Assembly (NCBI RefSeq): GCF_001949145.1
Contig: NW_019091366.1
Location: forward strand, 1,897,373-1,929,691
Length of the DNA stretch: 32,319 bases
Direction of reading: 5' to 3'
Source: Acanthaster planci
Taxonomy: Eukaryota > Echinodermata > Asteroidea > Valvatida > Acanthasteridae
The notes below the pieces were generated by a model. It saw nothing but the letters and a program-made list of their open reading frames with translations, was not told the DNA's origin and made no database searches. The translations under genes were made by a program, and so were the position numbers. Below, in pieces: positions 1 through 10,200 of this stretch. Each line of letters opens with the position of its first letter. Position 1 is the stretch's first letter.

Positions 1-3000
1 TGCTCTGTCGTGGGCACTGTACCACTGGGGATGTAGTAAGGAGTGGTGCAGAGCAGATCACACAGGTGTTGCTCCCTGTCTTTCAATTGCTTGAGCTTGG
101 CCATACGTTCAGACTTCTCCTTGTTCAAGCTCTCCACCTTCTGACGTAGGGACTTCTCCAGTTGCAGAATGGTCAGTCCTTCCTCAGGCTGTGAAGTGGA
201 AACAGAGCCTGCTTGAGTCGGATCTGGAGTCGGATTTTTGTAATTTTTTGGTACAATGGAATACCAGCTAGGAACTAGTAAAGTTCAAGTAAACCAAGTA
301 AAATTTAGAACTATTGTTATACAAGCCAGCTGCTAGTTAAAAAGAATGTCTAGTATTTTTTTTAGACTCACACCTTTCAAAACTGCACACACCCAATGCA
401 AATTATGGCCACATCACAGGATCATGTGTAAAATTGTCACATTGATCCAATTATGCAATACGTTCAGATGTAGCTGCTCTTTTTTGTATGGCAGATTTCA
501 ATGACAGGATCTGGTACAATTTTTTTCAACATCATGCTTAGTATGTGCTACATGTACAAGGCGTGTGACATTGTGGCGCAGGGTGTTTAGTAATGGACAA
601 TCTAACGAGTCAAGTATTAATCCTGTCATTTCAGTTCACTCCAAAGAGCTGGTCGGCGAACAAATTTGCAATGAAGCACAAAAAATAGTTGCTCAGCAAA
701 ACTAGGCTACCAGCCAAAATGCCCTGATATGTTAATTGCCTGTTACCGGTTTTAGACAGAATTTTGCCATCCACACTATGCTCGTTAGTGTTTTCTGCTA
801 AGTAACTCTGTTAATCGTGGACCCTGACCTGGAAGGGTTGAAGGCCCAGCTCCTTGCTGATGGTGACCACTTCCTGACCACAGTTCTCTACGCTGGCCAG
901 CAGTCTCCGTCGTAGGTCTCTCTCCTCAGACACCATCTCACTCAGCAGGTTGCGCATGTGGTGCAACACCACGTTCTGCCGTTCAACCCGTTGCTCCTCA
1001 CAGATGCCGATTTCATCCCAGATGTCACGCAGCTGCTCCAAGGAGTGCTCCAGGCACTCGGCTACCTCTAGCTTCATACTCTCTCGGCATCTAAATTTGT
1101 GATTAATGGTTATAGAATGCATTAGTGATTCAAACCATTTCTTCGGTAAAACTGCGAAAACAACTGTCTTGAAATTCCTGAATAAATTGGGTTTCCAATC
1201 GGAGGCCCTTAATTTAATTTTTTTTTGGAAAATTCACAGCCTACACACGTGCATGACATGACATGTAAGCATGTTAAGAACCTTTACAGTTGATTCTTAT
1301 TATAAAGAACACTGTTATAACAAACTACTGCTATAAAGAACAGGTATCAGGAATCCCAATTTCTTGAATTGTTATGTGTTTCTTTGTTTATACATTACTT
1401 GTATAACAAGGTCCTGGTTATTACAAAGTAATTTGTCTGGTCCCTGCAACTTTGTTACGAGAGTCGACTATACATGTTCCTGGTGAAACATTCCTAATCA
1501 TGCTGATTCAGTGGCTGAAACTTTTGCCATTATTTTTCAGTTAGTCATGTCTATGGACATGTTTCCACAACATGCTTAAACATGACAAGAAAGCACCATG
1601 ACCACTAGGCCTACCACTATCATAAGCAAATTGTAACTTGTGTGCTGTAAGTGCAAGGTCTGTGAGACATGCATGCGTCAAACTTTGGAAACAGGTCAAC
1701 TTGGACAACTCGTAACGTCAACGCAACATAACGCGAAGTAAAATTAAGAAAAATGTTTCTCGTCTCCACCCACTTCCTTTTTTGGACCCATGTGCATTTA
1801 AAAAAAAAATTATTTTTAAAATTAAAAAAATTCCCCAACAGTCAATCGGGAATGCACTCATATGACGTCTGTGCAAGTCCTTCGCTTCTCTGTTCAGACT
1901 CTTGGTAACTTTCTACATCGCATAGCTGGCGTAGCTATCGTTTGTTTTATTGCCCCTGTTTGAGTCAATACTAAAACATATTCTATTGTACTAAAGTCAA
2001 GAAAAGAATAAATGAAGTGTGGAAACAAAGGGCATGGAGTAAACACAATTTCAGTTATTATGCAAACATGTTGTTGAACCAAAAATTGTCCCAAATCTCA
2101 GATTTCGGCCATCGTGAAAATATAATAAGAAGCACCACCTCCTCCTCTGTTATGAAAAAAATGGACAAGAAACATTTTTTGTTACTTTGCCTAATTGTAC
2201 CAACTCGTACCTTTGCCAAGTTGCACCTTGGACAACTTGTACCTTCAGTAAAGACAACTTTTACCTCCAGTAAAGACAACTTGTACCTCCACAGAAATCA
2301 GAGCCTGCTCAGAGCTTATTAGTATTGCAAACTTGAACAATAATTTGGTTACTTAGTCATAGTTCATCACGTAATTTGCCGTTTGACTGCACTACCTTCC
2401 CTTTACGCCGGTACGGTGACATTAATATGAGACCGTCAACGTCAGTCCATGAGTGGGCGCGGTCAACTGACACTGGTCAACATGGCCTTAATTCGAGGTA
2501 GGAGTTGTCCCAGGTACGAAATGTCCAAGGTACACTTACAAGTTGCCCATGGTACAAGTCATCCAAGGTCCAAGTTTCCCAAGGTACCAGTCGCCCAAGG
2601 CACGAGTTGACTCAAAAGCCAAACTTCAATAAAATGAGCATAGATGTCCAAATGTTAAAAGAGGCAATTCGTACATGTCATAGAGTTCAAGTTCATGAAG
2701 TTACTCAGACCGGACTTCCTCTATCATGTCTATGCTACGGTTCAAGCATGTGTGGACAGAGGAGTGTGGACAGTACTTCACCTGTGATGCCTGTCTGCCC
2801 CAGTTTATGACCACTGTCATGACCTCACAGCCGAGATGGCCACTTTACAGTCATTTTGCCCCATTTCCACGTCGCCCCTAACCACACTGCCCCATCGCCT
2901 CTTCGCCCCATTTCCACTTTGCCAGTCAGTCATGTCAGTGCTTGAGGTGTTTGCCTCTCCAAATTGGGGTGCTCGGAAAGGGGTTTCTCAAAAGGGCAAG

Positions 3001-4091
3001 GAGTTACTCTATGGCATTCACTCACTGTTGGCTACATTGGTGAAATGAATAGTTGGATTTGCATTGGGTTTATTACTCATCCTCTATTTCAAAGTGATAC
3101 AAATATTACGTGGAGCTGCGACTAACGTGAAGTTGTGCAACTCAGTCATATTGGCATGATTACCGTACCCTTGTTGACAGTGTTTTTCTACCTGCGTGGT
3201 CATGATGGTTGGATTAACGAAACAAAACGTAATGTCTCCCCAAGTGTCCCCAAGTCCAGGCTCCCTCCTCTTGTATATAAAACTTTCCTTCGAGAATTTT
3301 CGGTGTTTGAATTAATTTGTGTGACCAACTGGTACCTCTTGAAAACAGAGCGGGGTACTAACAGACTAAAAAAAAGAACCTAAAAGCACACGATCTGTGC
3401 TTCATCTCTGGCAATTAATTCTGGTGAATAAATAGGCCTAGGCATACATGCAACCTACGGTCGAAAATAGGCTATGATAAGCCTACATTGAACATTTGCT
3501 TTTGCACTAGTGTACTGTGTAGTCTGACAAGACAGCAGAACCTAGCTCTGACATGTCACACATAAATCACCTGTCTGACCATGCTGACGTGACTTGGCGT
3601 ACTACTAGGCCTACCAGTACTAAATGTAGTACTAAAACTACTACCACTGAGTACTAGGCCTAGCATGTGCCTAGCTAGCCCCACTAGTGTGGCAGCGACT
3701 CTCACTCCCATCCATCCTTAGGATCGGGAGTGAGAGTCCGTGCCACACTTGTGGGGCTAGTGCCTAGCTTCCTCTGTCATGTCTGTTAAACTAAAGAAAA
3801 AAATGAACGATTTCCGAGGGGTTAAGTGGAAATGGGGTGATTCGGGGATGGGGCGAAGTAACCATGGAGGAAAAAACACATTCCTCCATGAAGTAACCTA
3901 CAACCAGGCCAGCAGCCATGTTTTCCTAGTCCTCCATGCTCTAACAACATGTCTAACGTTCATCGAGCTTGTCTAGCTATCTAGCCTAGAATACGACACG
4001 GAACATTCTCTCTTCGTTTATTATTACAAATATAGAAACAAGTAGTTTACAGATTATTATGCACTTGAAAGAATTACCTCTTTGACGACAT
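1..4091 (-). CDS. PRC1: PRC1, protein regulator of cytokinesis 1 (5' part; continues past the left edge)
   Basis: PRC1 (Ase1/MAP65 family) dimerises and cross-links antiparallel microtubules in the anaphase midzone and midbody. Three exons join in frame on the minus strand. Exon 1 coding is 4091-4078 (ATG then MSSK, donor GTAATT). Exon 2 is 1090-829 (acceptor TTTAG, donor GTCAGG). Exon 3 is 188 to the edge (acceptor CTTCACAG). Joined, they give residues 1-154: the N-terminal dimerisation helices and the start of the rod. Segments LRDIWDEIGI, EEQRVERQNVV, LGLQPFQ and TILQLEKSLR match human PRC1 at the corresponding places in order (from memory). Exon 1 was chosen because its two leftover bases complete exon 2's phase exactly and its promoter lies just upstream. 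If that exon is wrong, translation could start at Met 1077 in exon 2. Identity is secure; the start is fairly secure. Confidence 0.92.
1287..1470. repeat. pogo/Tigger-like MITE with TA target-site duplication
   Basis: The left end CAGTTGATTCTTATTATAAA and the right end, read as reverse complement TAGTCGACTCTCGTAACAAA, form imperfect terminal inverted repeats. The element is flanked by TA on both sides (1285-1286 and 1471-1472), the duplication expected for Tc1/mariner-superfamily elements. The interior is AT-rich with several TATAA(A/C) motifs and has no transposase frame. It is therefore non-autonomous. Confidence 0.55.
2195..2610. repeat. Foldback pair of CCAAGGTACAAGTT-type minisatellites
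   Basis: Units of roughly 17-22 bp related to CCAAGGTACAAGTTGCCC run on the plus strand at 2502-2610. The same motif appears reverse-complemented at 2195-2289, where it includes two near-identical 22-bp units ending in AGTAAAGACAACTT. The arms are about 210 bp apart. A further minus-oriented copy is near 1690-1712. The arrangement suggests a foldback transposon with subterminal repeats, or two inverted minisatellite blocks. Confidence 0.5.
2855..3862. repeat. Inverted pair of GCCCCATTTCCAC-type minisatellites
   Basis: GCCCCATTTCCAC(G/T)T-type units of about 17 bp lie at 2855-2923 on the plus strand. The complementary form (AAGTGGAAATGGGG, then GGGGATGGGGCGAAGT) lies at 3814-3862. The arms enclose about 900 bp, including the hairpin at 3675-3760. 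No transposase frame is visible. Confidence 0.4.
3675..3760. repeat. 86-bp hairpin element flanked by a 10-bp direct repeat
   Basis: The arms 3675-3709 and 3726-3760 pair over 35 bp with three mismatches (CTAGCCCCAC at the outer end, GACTCTCACTCCC at the inner end) around a 16-nt loop. GTGCCTAGCT occurs at 3667-3676 and again at 3760-3769, like a target-site duplication that slightly overlaps the arms. It could be a tiny MITE. Its length and near-perfect stem also resemble a microRNA precursor on either strand. Confidence 0.55.
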
Positions 4092-4151
4092 TTTAACATT
4101 AGAATCCACAAAAAGTTATAAAAACAGGTTGAATCTTCGGCACGTAAATTG

Positions 4152-4218
4152 TTTTATAAACGCATCGCATACACGTAGCACGTTTGAAAACGGTGCGTCC
4201 AACAAGCGCTGTGATTGG
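4152..4218 (-). promoter_or_regulatory. PRC1 core promoter: CCAAT, CHR-like and TATA elements
   Basis: In transcription order on the minus strand: CCAAT at 4218-4214 (within CTGGCCAATC), TTCAAA at 4188-4183 (plus strand TTTGAA, a cell-cycle genes homology region sequence) and TATAAAA at 4158-4152. The ATG is at 4091, so the 5' UTR would be only about 35 nt. A CCAAT box about 30 bp from a CHR is the usual layout of NF-Y plus DREAM/MuvB promoters of G2/M genes, and vertebrate PRC1 belongs to that class. Positions are read directly; the function is inferred. Confidence 0.5.
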
Positions 4219-5030
4219 CCAGTGCGCAGCCAGCTGGTGTTTGACTGGTTCACGTACATTTAATTATGCTCTTCAAAAAGTACCAGTGAAAACAAGCCAT
4301 GATTTTCTGTAGACTGGTCATCTTGTTCATCGTTCAGCTTCGAGCACTCAGGGAAGAGTAGCCCGGATGTTGCACTTCACGCACATTTCCAGTGATTTTG
4401 TCCTGTTAAAGGAACTACATGTATTACCAAGTACCAGCTGGAAGGGGTCTGTTAACAGAATAACGAAAATAATAGGCACTGTGTCCAAAATACTCATCTC
4501 GTGAAATCAACAGCTCTTTTGGTTTTGCATCATAGTGCGGGTGAATGGTTCTAAAAGCGACCGACAGAAGTTACCAACACTGTCGTCATCATGATCACCC
4601 TGGCAGTTTGCCCATGTTTTATTTGTTGTCAGAGGCCAGCTAGCTACCGCATCCTCCTGTGGGGAGGCTGCTAGTCTAACTTGAGTTGTACTGTATGTCA
4701 GACAGGAAAGGTTCGAAGCAGCTACCTCAAGCTAATCCGTTTTCAGTTGTATATGGACAATACGTATAACATGTATACGGTTGTCACGACAAACGATTTT
4801 TGTGTGACGTAATTTCGTCCCTCTTGCTTGTATTCAGAGCGATAGGCCCATAGCTTTAATAAAAATACGCCGAATTTCCCAGGTTCCACCTGTGCAGTGA
4901 TGTGACGTGAGGACTCTTTCAAAATGATAGACAGTGGAGTATGCATAATGCCAAAAATTGGCGGATGTCAAATTCATAGTGACCTCAGAACGCGCGCACA
5001 CCACATGTACAGTGAGTGCGCACAAACGTC
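4219..5030. other. Intergenic spacer upstream of PRC1
   Basis: About 800 bp between the PRC1 promoter and the next promoter-like cluster. I see no exon, tRNA or clear transposon in it. Short frames on the minus strand near 4743-5025 have no recognisable motif. Confidence 0.5.
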
Positions 5031-5037
5031 GTTACTG

Positions 5038-5121
5038 ATTGGTTAAAAACGGGATTAAGCAGGTTCTTGCTAGCCAATCCCACCGTGATGTTACTGGCGA
5101 AGCTTGACTGCGCGTATATAA
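5038..5121 (+). promoter_or_regulatory. Promoter-like cluster: two CCAAT boxes and a TATA box
   Basis: ATTGG at 5038-5042 and CCAAT at 5074-5078 lie within an imperfect inverted repeat (GATTGGTTA and TAGCCAATC). TATATAA at 5115-5121 follows about 37 bp further on, a normal NF-Y to TATA arrangement for a plus-strand start near 5145-5150. It would serve the orphan frame at 5535 or an upstream non-coding exon of gene A. Confidence 0.4.
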
Positions 5122-5534
5122 CGCAGTGCGTATTGCAGAACAAAGGCATATTTGGGTCAGTTCCTCGCAGATTTATTCCACATGTTGGACTCACAGCGAT
5201 TATAGCATGATTGAACTGGACCTCCTCTCCGTATAGTCACCTGGTTTAGGATGGATTTATTCCGATAATGTTCGGAAAACAGCTACTATGACACCACTGG
5301 GCCAACTCCAAAGGTAATGACATTTTGCTTACTATTGGAAGGTTTGGATTTGTTGCCTGTCTTTCTTATCAGTCCTGGTATCGATTGTTTTTGCAACTCC
5401 TGAGACGTAAATTATTTGGTATTGGGTGTGACTAATTCTTGTATGTGTGACTGGGGTGTTATTTAAAATACGACTTCGTGTCCCCATGGCCCAAGCCTTT
5501 ATTTAATTGAATCTGCACAGCCGAGCCGAAACAA

Positions 5535-5864
5535 GTGGATGTAAATCTTAATGTAATGCATAGTCTAGATATAATGCGGGCTATAAACGGACTAAACGGT
5601 CTGTCGTCCCGAAAAGAGCGCAGCGACATGGATCCGGAGAGAGGCCATCTAATCGCCACGGTCTTCTGGCTGGGGAGATGGTTTCGAGTACCACCTAAAT
5701 TTCTGGGTTCGGCGTCATCTAGCCTGTTGACGGAATTAGTCGACCGGTGCTTGCACAGTGTACAGCACTGTTGTGTCCAGGAACCGCCACGAGGAGGCTT
5801 CTGTCATGATCCCCCGTTCTTTAAAGACCGTCGAATCAACTTCACGCACGTCTGTCTACTGTGA
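5535..5864 (+). CDS. Possible small orphan protein, 109 residues
   Basis: I do not recognise this protein. The frame starts MDVNLNVMHS and ends INFTHVCLL. Its second half is less AT-rich than the flanks and rich in Cys, Pro and Arg, and an internal Met starts MDPERGHLIA. Supporting context: a CCAAT/TATA cluster at 5038-5121, a donor-like GTAATG at 5312, an acceptor-like CTGCACAG ending at 5520 just before this frame, and AATAAA at about 6351. Together these outline a two-exon transcript of about 1.2 kb. Against it: no family resemblance, no signal peptide, and the length is within reach of chance. Confidence 0.25.
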   Translation: MDVNLNVMHSLDIMRAINGLNGLSSRKERSDMDPERGHLIATVFWLGRWFRVPPKFLGSASSSLLTELVDRCLHSVQHCCVQEPPRGGFCHDPPFFKDRRINFTHVCLL

Positions 5865-6166
5865 GACTGCGTACGAAGTTCAAACTTGAACGAGTTGTTT
5901 GATCGTAAGAGTCTATTTCCGGTTCTTCTTTTGTTGAGCTTTTGAGATCAGTTTATTATTGCTTGGTTGGTGTATAACAAGATTTCTGCACGACGTAGAC
6001 TTGCAAAGGTTTAATGTTAGAAAGTACATGTATCTGTCTCCTTAAGGCGTGTAAATAGTTCAAAAAGAAAACAGAAACAGAATCGGGCGTGTTATTTATT
6101 TATTTTCCTTTCTCTGTGGTTCAACGAAGCATACAAATTATGAATGTTAATGAATGCAGTAGCCAG

Positions 6167-6256
6167 AATAACTTCATGAAGTGACAGATGAAATGTTCGC
6201 TTCCAGGCGAAGCCGAGTGAAAAGGAACATTTCATCTGTCACCGGATGAAATTATT
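6167..6256. repeat. 90-bp hairpin/cruciform element
   Basis: GTGACAGATGAAATGTTC (6181-6198) is perfectly complementary to 6225-6242. The stem continues outward through AATAACTTCAT and ATGAAATTATT with four mismatches, for 32 bp in all. The 26-nt loop contains its own small hairpin (GCTTC and GAAGC). No clear target-site duplication is seen. It may be a small palindromic MITE or an RNA hairpin. Confidence 0.5.
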
Positions 6257-6554
6257 TTTACCACTGCACGAATGTGAACCATTTTTTTTTATTTAATACA
6301 CGCATAAATCATCTTCTGTTTTGAGAACAAATATGTCCTGCGTGCCGTTGAATAAAACGAATAATTCAGTGGCGTGTCCAGCCTGCATAATCCACCTCAT
6401 CATAGCCAGCGACGAGGTAAAAAAAATTCACACTGTTCTGGGGATTCCACTTCTTAACCATGTAACCAGTGATCAAATTCATTGGTGTATTTCGAATGGC
6501 GGGTTTATCCACCAATCACATGACGGGGATTGCACGGCATCGGTATAGACGAAA

Positions 6555-6822
6555 AGTGGCCATCTGCTTTTCTGCTACCAGCACAGGTGACCAAAAAGTG
6601 GCCATTTGCTGTTCTGTCCTCAATGGGCCGTGAACGGGGTCGTGAACCTGTAGGTTACCACCATTTCCGTTCTGGGTGGAGTGAAGATGTATAGAAACCA
6701 ATACTTAACCGAGTTTTCTGCGGACCAATCCTATACGGCAGTAGAAAAGTCGAAATTGCATGTTACCAGAACGTAAAATCTGCATTTCCACTTCTCTGAT
6801 AGCAGAAAAGCAGATGACCACT
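6555..6822. repeat. 268-bp element with 23-bp terminal inverted repeats
   Basis: The left end 6555-6577 (AGTGGCCATCTGCTTTTCTG onward) pairs with the right end 6800-6822 at 22 of 23 positions. An internal near-copy of the left end (AAGTGGCCATTTGCTGTTCT) lies near 6595-6615. There is no coding capacity and no obvious target-site duplication. It is probably a non-autonomous DNA transposon. Confidence 0.45.
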
Positions 6823-7109
6823 GCAAGCTCGAGCCACTGATCCGCTCACCCATGGCCATGCCATGGTATGGGCGCGGCCGGCGAACGGATGTATGTTATA
6901 CGCGAAAGTCTCTTTAATAATGCACGGTCGGCTAGATAGGCTGGAGAACAGCGCCCTCGAATTCCATCGTGTGGCTGCGTGAGTCAGTCCCTAGACTGGA
7001 GTTTCCAAAGCGGTCTTGCAAAACGGAGATGTCGCAATTTCAACCGACGCCACGCTACTGCCTAGTTTAGCATAGCGGTCATCGATTGATCATTCAGGGG
7101 GGTACCGTG

Positions 7110-7115
7110 TATAAA
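7110..7115 (+). promoter_or_regulatory. TATA-like box of gene A
   Basis: TATAAA follows ACCGTG and is followed by GCTGG, 120 bp before the gene A ATG. It predicts a start near 7140 and a 5' UTR of about 95 nt. The ATG at 7235 sits in AAAATGG, with A at -3 and G at +4, a good initiation context. Confidence 0.4.
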
Positions 7116-7234
7116 GCTGGCGGAGTTGTGGTGATTCTTCACCAGTTGGTACAGGTCTGAGTGAATGGCAGCGTAGTTTCGGTCTTTTCCACACCTCGCC
7201 TTCATTTCTGTCCCTGTTGTTTGTCGAACTGAAA

Positions 7235-10200
7235 ATGGGTGACACGGCCCCGGTACAATTTGCACATAGGCCTAGGCCTCCGAGTTGTGGTGCAAACTAC
7301 ATGTACGCCGAAGCTCAAGCGTGGACAAAGGAGCACAACTCAACCAACCCTACCTCCACTAGCCATGCCTGCAACCATCACCCTCACTCGACAAGTGGCA
7401 GGCATTTGAAGTGGAGGCGAGGGGACGGTACTGAGCATCAACAAGGGGACCAGGGGAGATGTACGCCCACATCACCGGGGCCTGGACGTGGGTCATCCCG
7501 TGGTTCTCCTGTTGATGCGACTGGGGGTGATTGGCCCTTTACTGGTGTTGCAAAGGGCGTGGCTTCTGCCAAAGACGAGGGGGCAAATCAGACTGGACAC
7601 CAAGGCGACGGTTTACTGGCAGATGACAATTGTGAGAATGCAAAGAAAATACAAGGCCAAGAAGACAGGGCATCAGAGCTGCAGACCGAGGTTGTTGAGC
7701 GACATTTGAACCCGGTGCCTGTGAAAAACATATTGAAGATTGTTAGTCATGCTGGTCGGTTACAGAAACATAGCTCAAGCTCAATGAATTTATCAGACTC
7801 TGGCAATTGCTGTTCTTGTAAATCTGAATTGAAGGAACTTTACCAAGAGAATGGCAACCTTCGCCTCCGAGTGAAAGCCATTGAAACTATCACTGATATA
7901 CTTGAAAAAAGCAAGAAGGAACTTGAGACAGAAAAGAATAGAAATTCCAAGCTGGACATTGCTGTGCGAAATTTACAAAGCCGATTATATCAGGTTGGAT
8001 GCGACACCTCAGTTGACCTGGCTGAGAATGAGATCTTTATACCTGGTCATGACCGTGCTTTTGTCAATAGCTTGATCAGTGAAAATGGGAAATTACTGAA
8101 AGAGTTGAAAGAATTGAAGAAAAGTGGTGATATCGGAACAAAAGTAGAAAGTGAGGTGCGTAAATCATCTTTTCATTTTTGCTTTTCACAGCAGGGCACT
8201 CATTCCGCCATTGCAGACATTTTTATCCTTTGATAATTTTAAGCCATCCCCCCAAAATTATAACCCCCCTTTTTCCCTCCATTGCTCCACCCAGCTTCTC
8301 TGTGATGATTTGGACAATGTTAAATACTTTTAAGGTTGGTCGATGCATCCAGGCTTGATCAGATAAGAAAAAAAACATGTTGTACTTGTAGACTCTGATT
8401 GGCTGACTGGATGGAAGGGAGTGGCATGAGTTTTGGTCCGTTGTGCCTTGTCTTCTAAAGTGTTATTGTCTGATGGTTAGCCTTGTTTATTGGTGTACCT
8501 GTACATTGGTGGAGTATGATTGTATGCAAAGTGGTAGTTGAGGTCTTTTTGTTGGTACTACCTTGTTGATTTATCCTACCCTTCTGTACCTTGTTCACAT
8601 TTAAATCATCCAATCACATGGTCTCACTTTAGAGGGAAGCATCTGGGTTCTGGCTGGGAATTCCCCTGAATTTGCAACTGGTATTGCAAAATATTTTGCT
8701 TAACAAAAGCTAAACCTGGCACTTGGCCAAGTTATTTTGTGTCGGGTAATATCCTGGAAGGCTCGTCAAATTTGTAGAAGATCGCAGAACTAATATTTTT
8801 GATATGAATCATTTGAAATTCTCTGAATGATACTTTTGTAGGGAATGAAATTGAAGGTTTTTTATGTTCAATAAATGTTGATATAGATGGATATAGGCAT
8901 CAAAAAGCCTGTTAGCACCGATTATTATGAAATAAAATTGGTTTTTGATACAAAGGTATTGAAAGTCGGGTTTAAGTCACAGGCCTAGTCTTAGCAACTG
9001 GTGAAAACTCACATGTACTTCTTTCTCTTGAGTGGAATTTTTTTTCAACTGACCTAACCCCACCCATGTATATTTTTTCTTGTATCACACTTTCAGGTAG
9101 TTGAATGTTTAAAGAATCAATTACTTGAAGCGAACGAACAGCTCTCAGCCAGTTTAACCAAAACCAAAGAACTAGAGACCCTTCTTCAATCCTCCGACGA
9201 TGATGCCAAGACGGCAAAGATTGTGCACCTTGAAGATGCCTGTCAACGCCGCAACAAAGATCTCCAAGAATGCAGTGAGATGTGCAGAGTACTCAATGCA
9301 GAGACAAAAAGACTTCAAGAGGACTTGTCTGCCTCACAAAACCAGCTGGGAAAGGTCTCCCAAGAACTTAACACCTGGAAAGAGAAAGCTCAAAATCTGG
9401 AGAGTAAAGTCTTGGATGTGTCCATGCAGAAGGTAAATGTTATAGAAGAGCATTTTTAGCCAGCTTCTGGAATAAGTAAAACATAGCTCTGCTCAAACTA
9501 GTACCGTCATATAGCTCTTGGAGCTTCATTTTTGTAACAAAGAAATTAATTGATTTGACGTTAAGGTAACTTGACCTTGTTACTGCTAAATTTGGATGAA
9601 GAAGATGCCATGATTTACTTGTTCCAGTTTTGTGTGGGCGTGTTGTGTTTCAGACCTTTAAAAAGTTGTGTTTTTGTGTTTTGTTTGCCACTACAACCTG
9701 ATTTTTCTCAACTGTGGACTCCCCGAGTATGAGTGTTGATGATGGTTCATGGTCAACTGGCCTGGACAGGCGCAGGAGGAGAAAACTTACTGTTGAACAA
9801 ACATTTTGAGTGTAACTTTGAGCAGCAAGAAATGGCCTCATTTGAACCAAAACTAATGCTTCCTACAGTCTGTTAATTAAGATTGGTGCACTTGTCTGTG
9901 TGAGGCGTAGTTTTCGTTTGTCTGCTGTTTACAATTATGTCGATGAATGTTGATGGATTACTGGAAATTATGCTTATTTATCAATGCCCTGAAGGAACAT
10001 CTTATGAAAACTTTAATGGTTATAGTTATATGCTTCTTGGTACTTATATGTTAACATTTTTGTTTGTTTGAAGACAAAGTAATGCACAGATCAAAATTTG
10101 CCTGAAAGTAACCATGGAACTGATGATCTTGTGAAAGCTCTAAAATTAGGAAATGTGATATTTGGGGAAATTTCTTTGGGATTTTTCCTGGTGTCCCCTA

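Larger units (their letters stand above)
1091..4077 (-). other. PRC1 intron 1, repeat-rich
   Basis: This 2,987-bp stretch lies between PRC1 coding exons 1 and 2. I see no conserved coding exon in it. It holds a pogo/Tigger-like MITE (1287-1470), two families of short tandem repeats that occur in opposite orientations (2195-2610 and 2855-3862), a 35-bp-stem hairpin (3675-3760) and four TAGGCCTA palindromes. Short open frames here overlap the tandem repeats and look like chance. Confidence 0.7.
5865..7109. other. Spacer upstream of gene A
   Basis: Non-coding as far as I can tell. It contains two inverted-repeat elements (6167-6256 and 6555-6822) and a TGAGTCA AP-1-type site at 6980-6986, about 125 bp upstream of gene A's TATA-like sequence. 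Confidence 0.5.

Noticed and set aside
2505-2810. 101-codon frame with repeated Ser/Val/Gln pattern
   Set aside because: The pattern comes from the underlying minisatellite, not from a protein.
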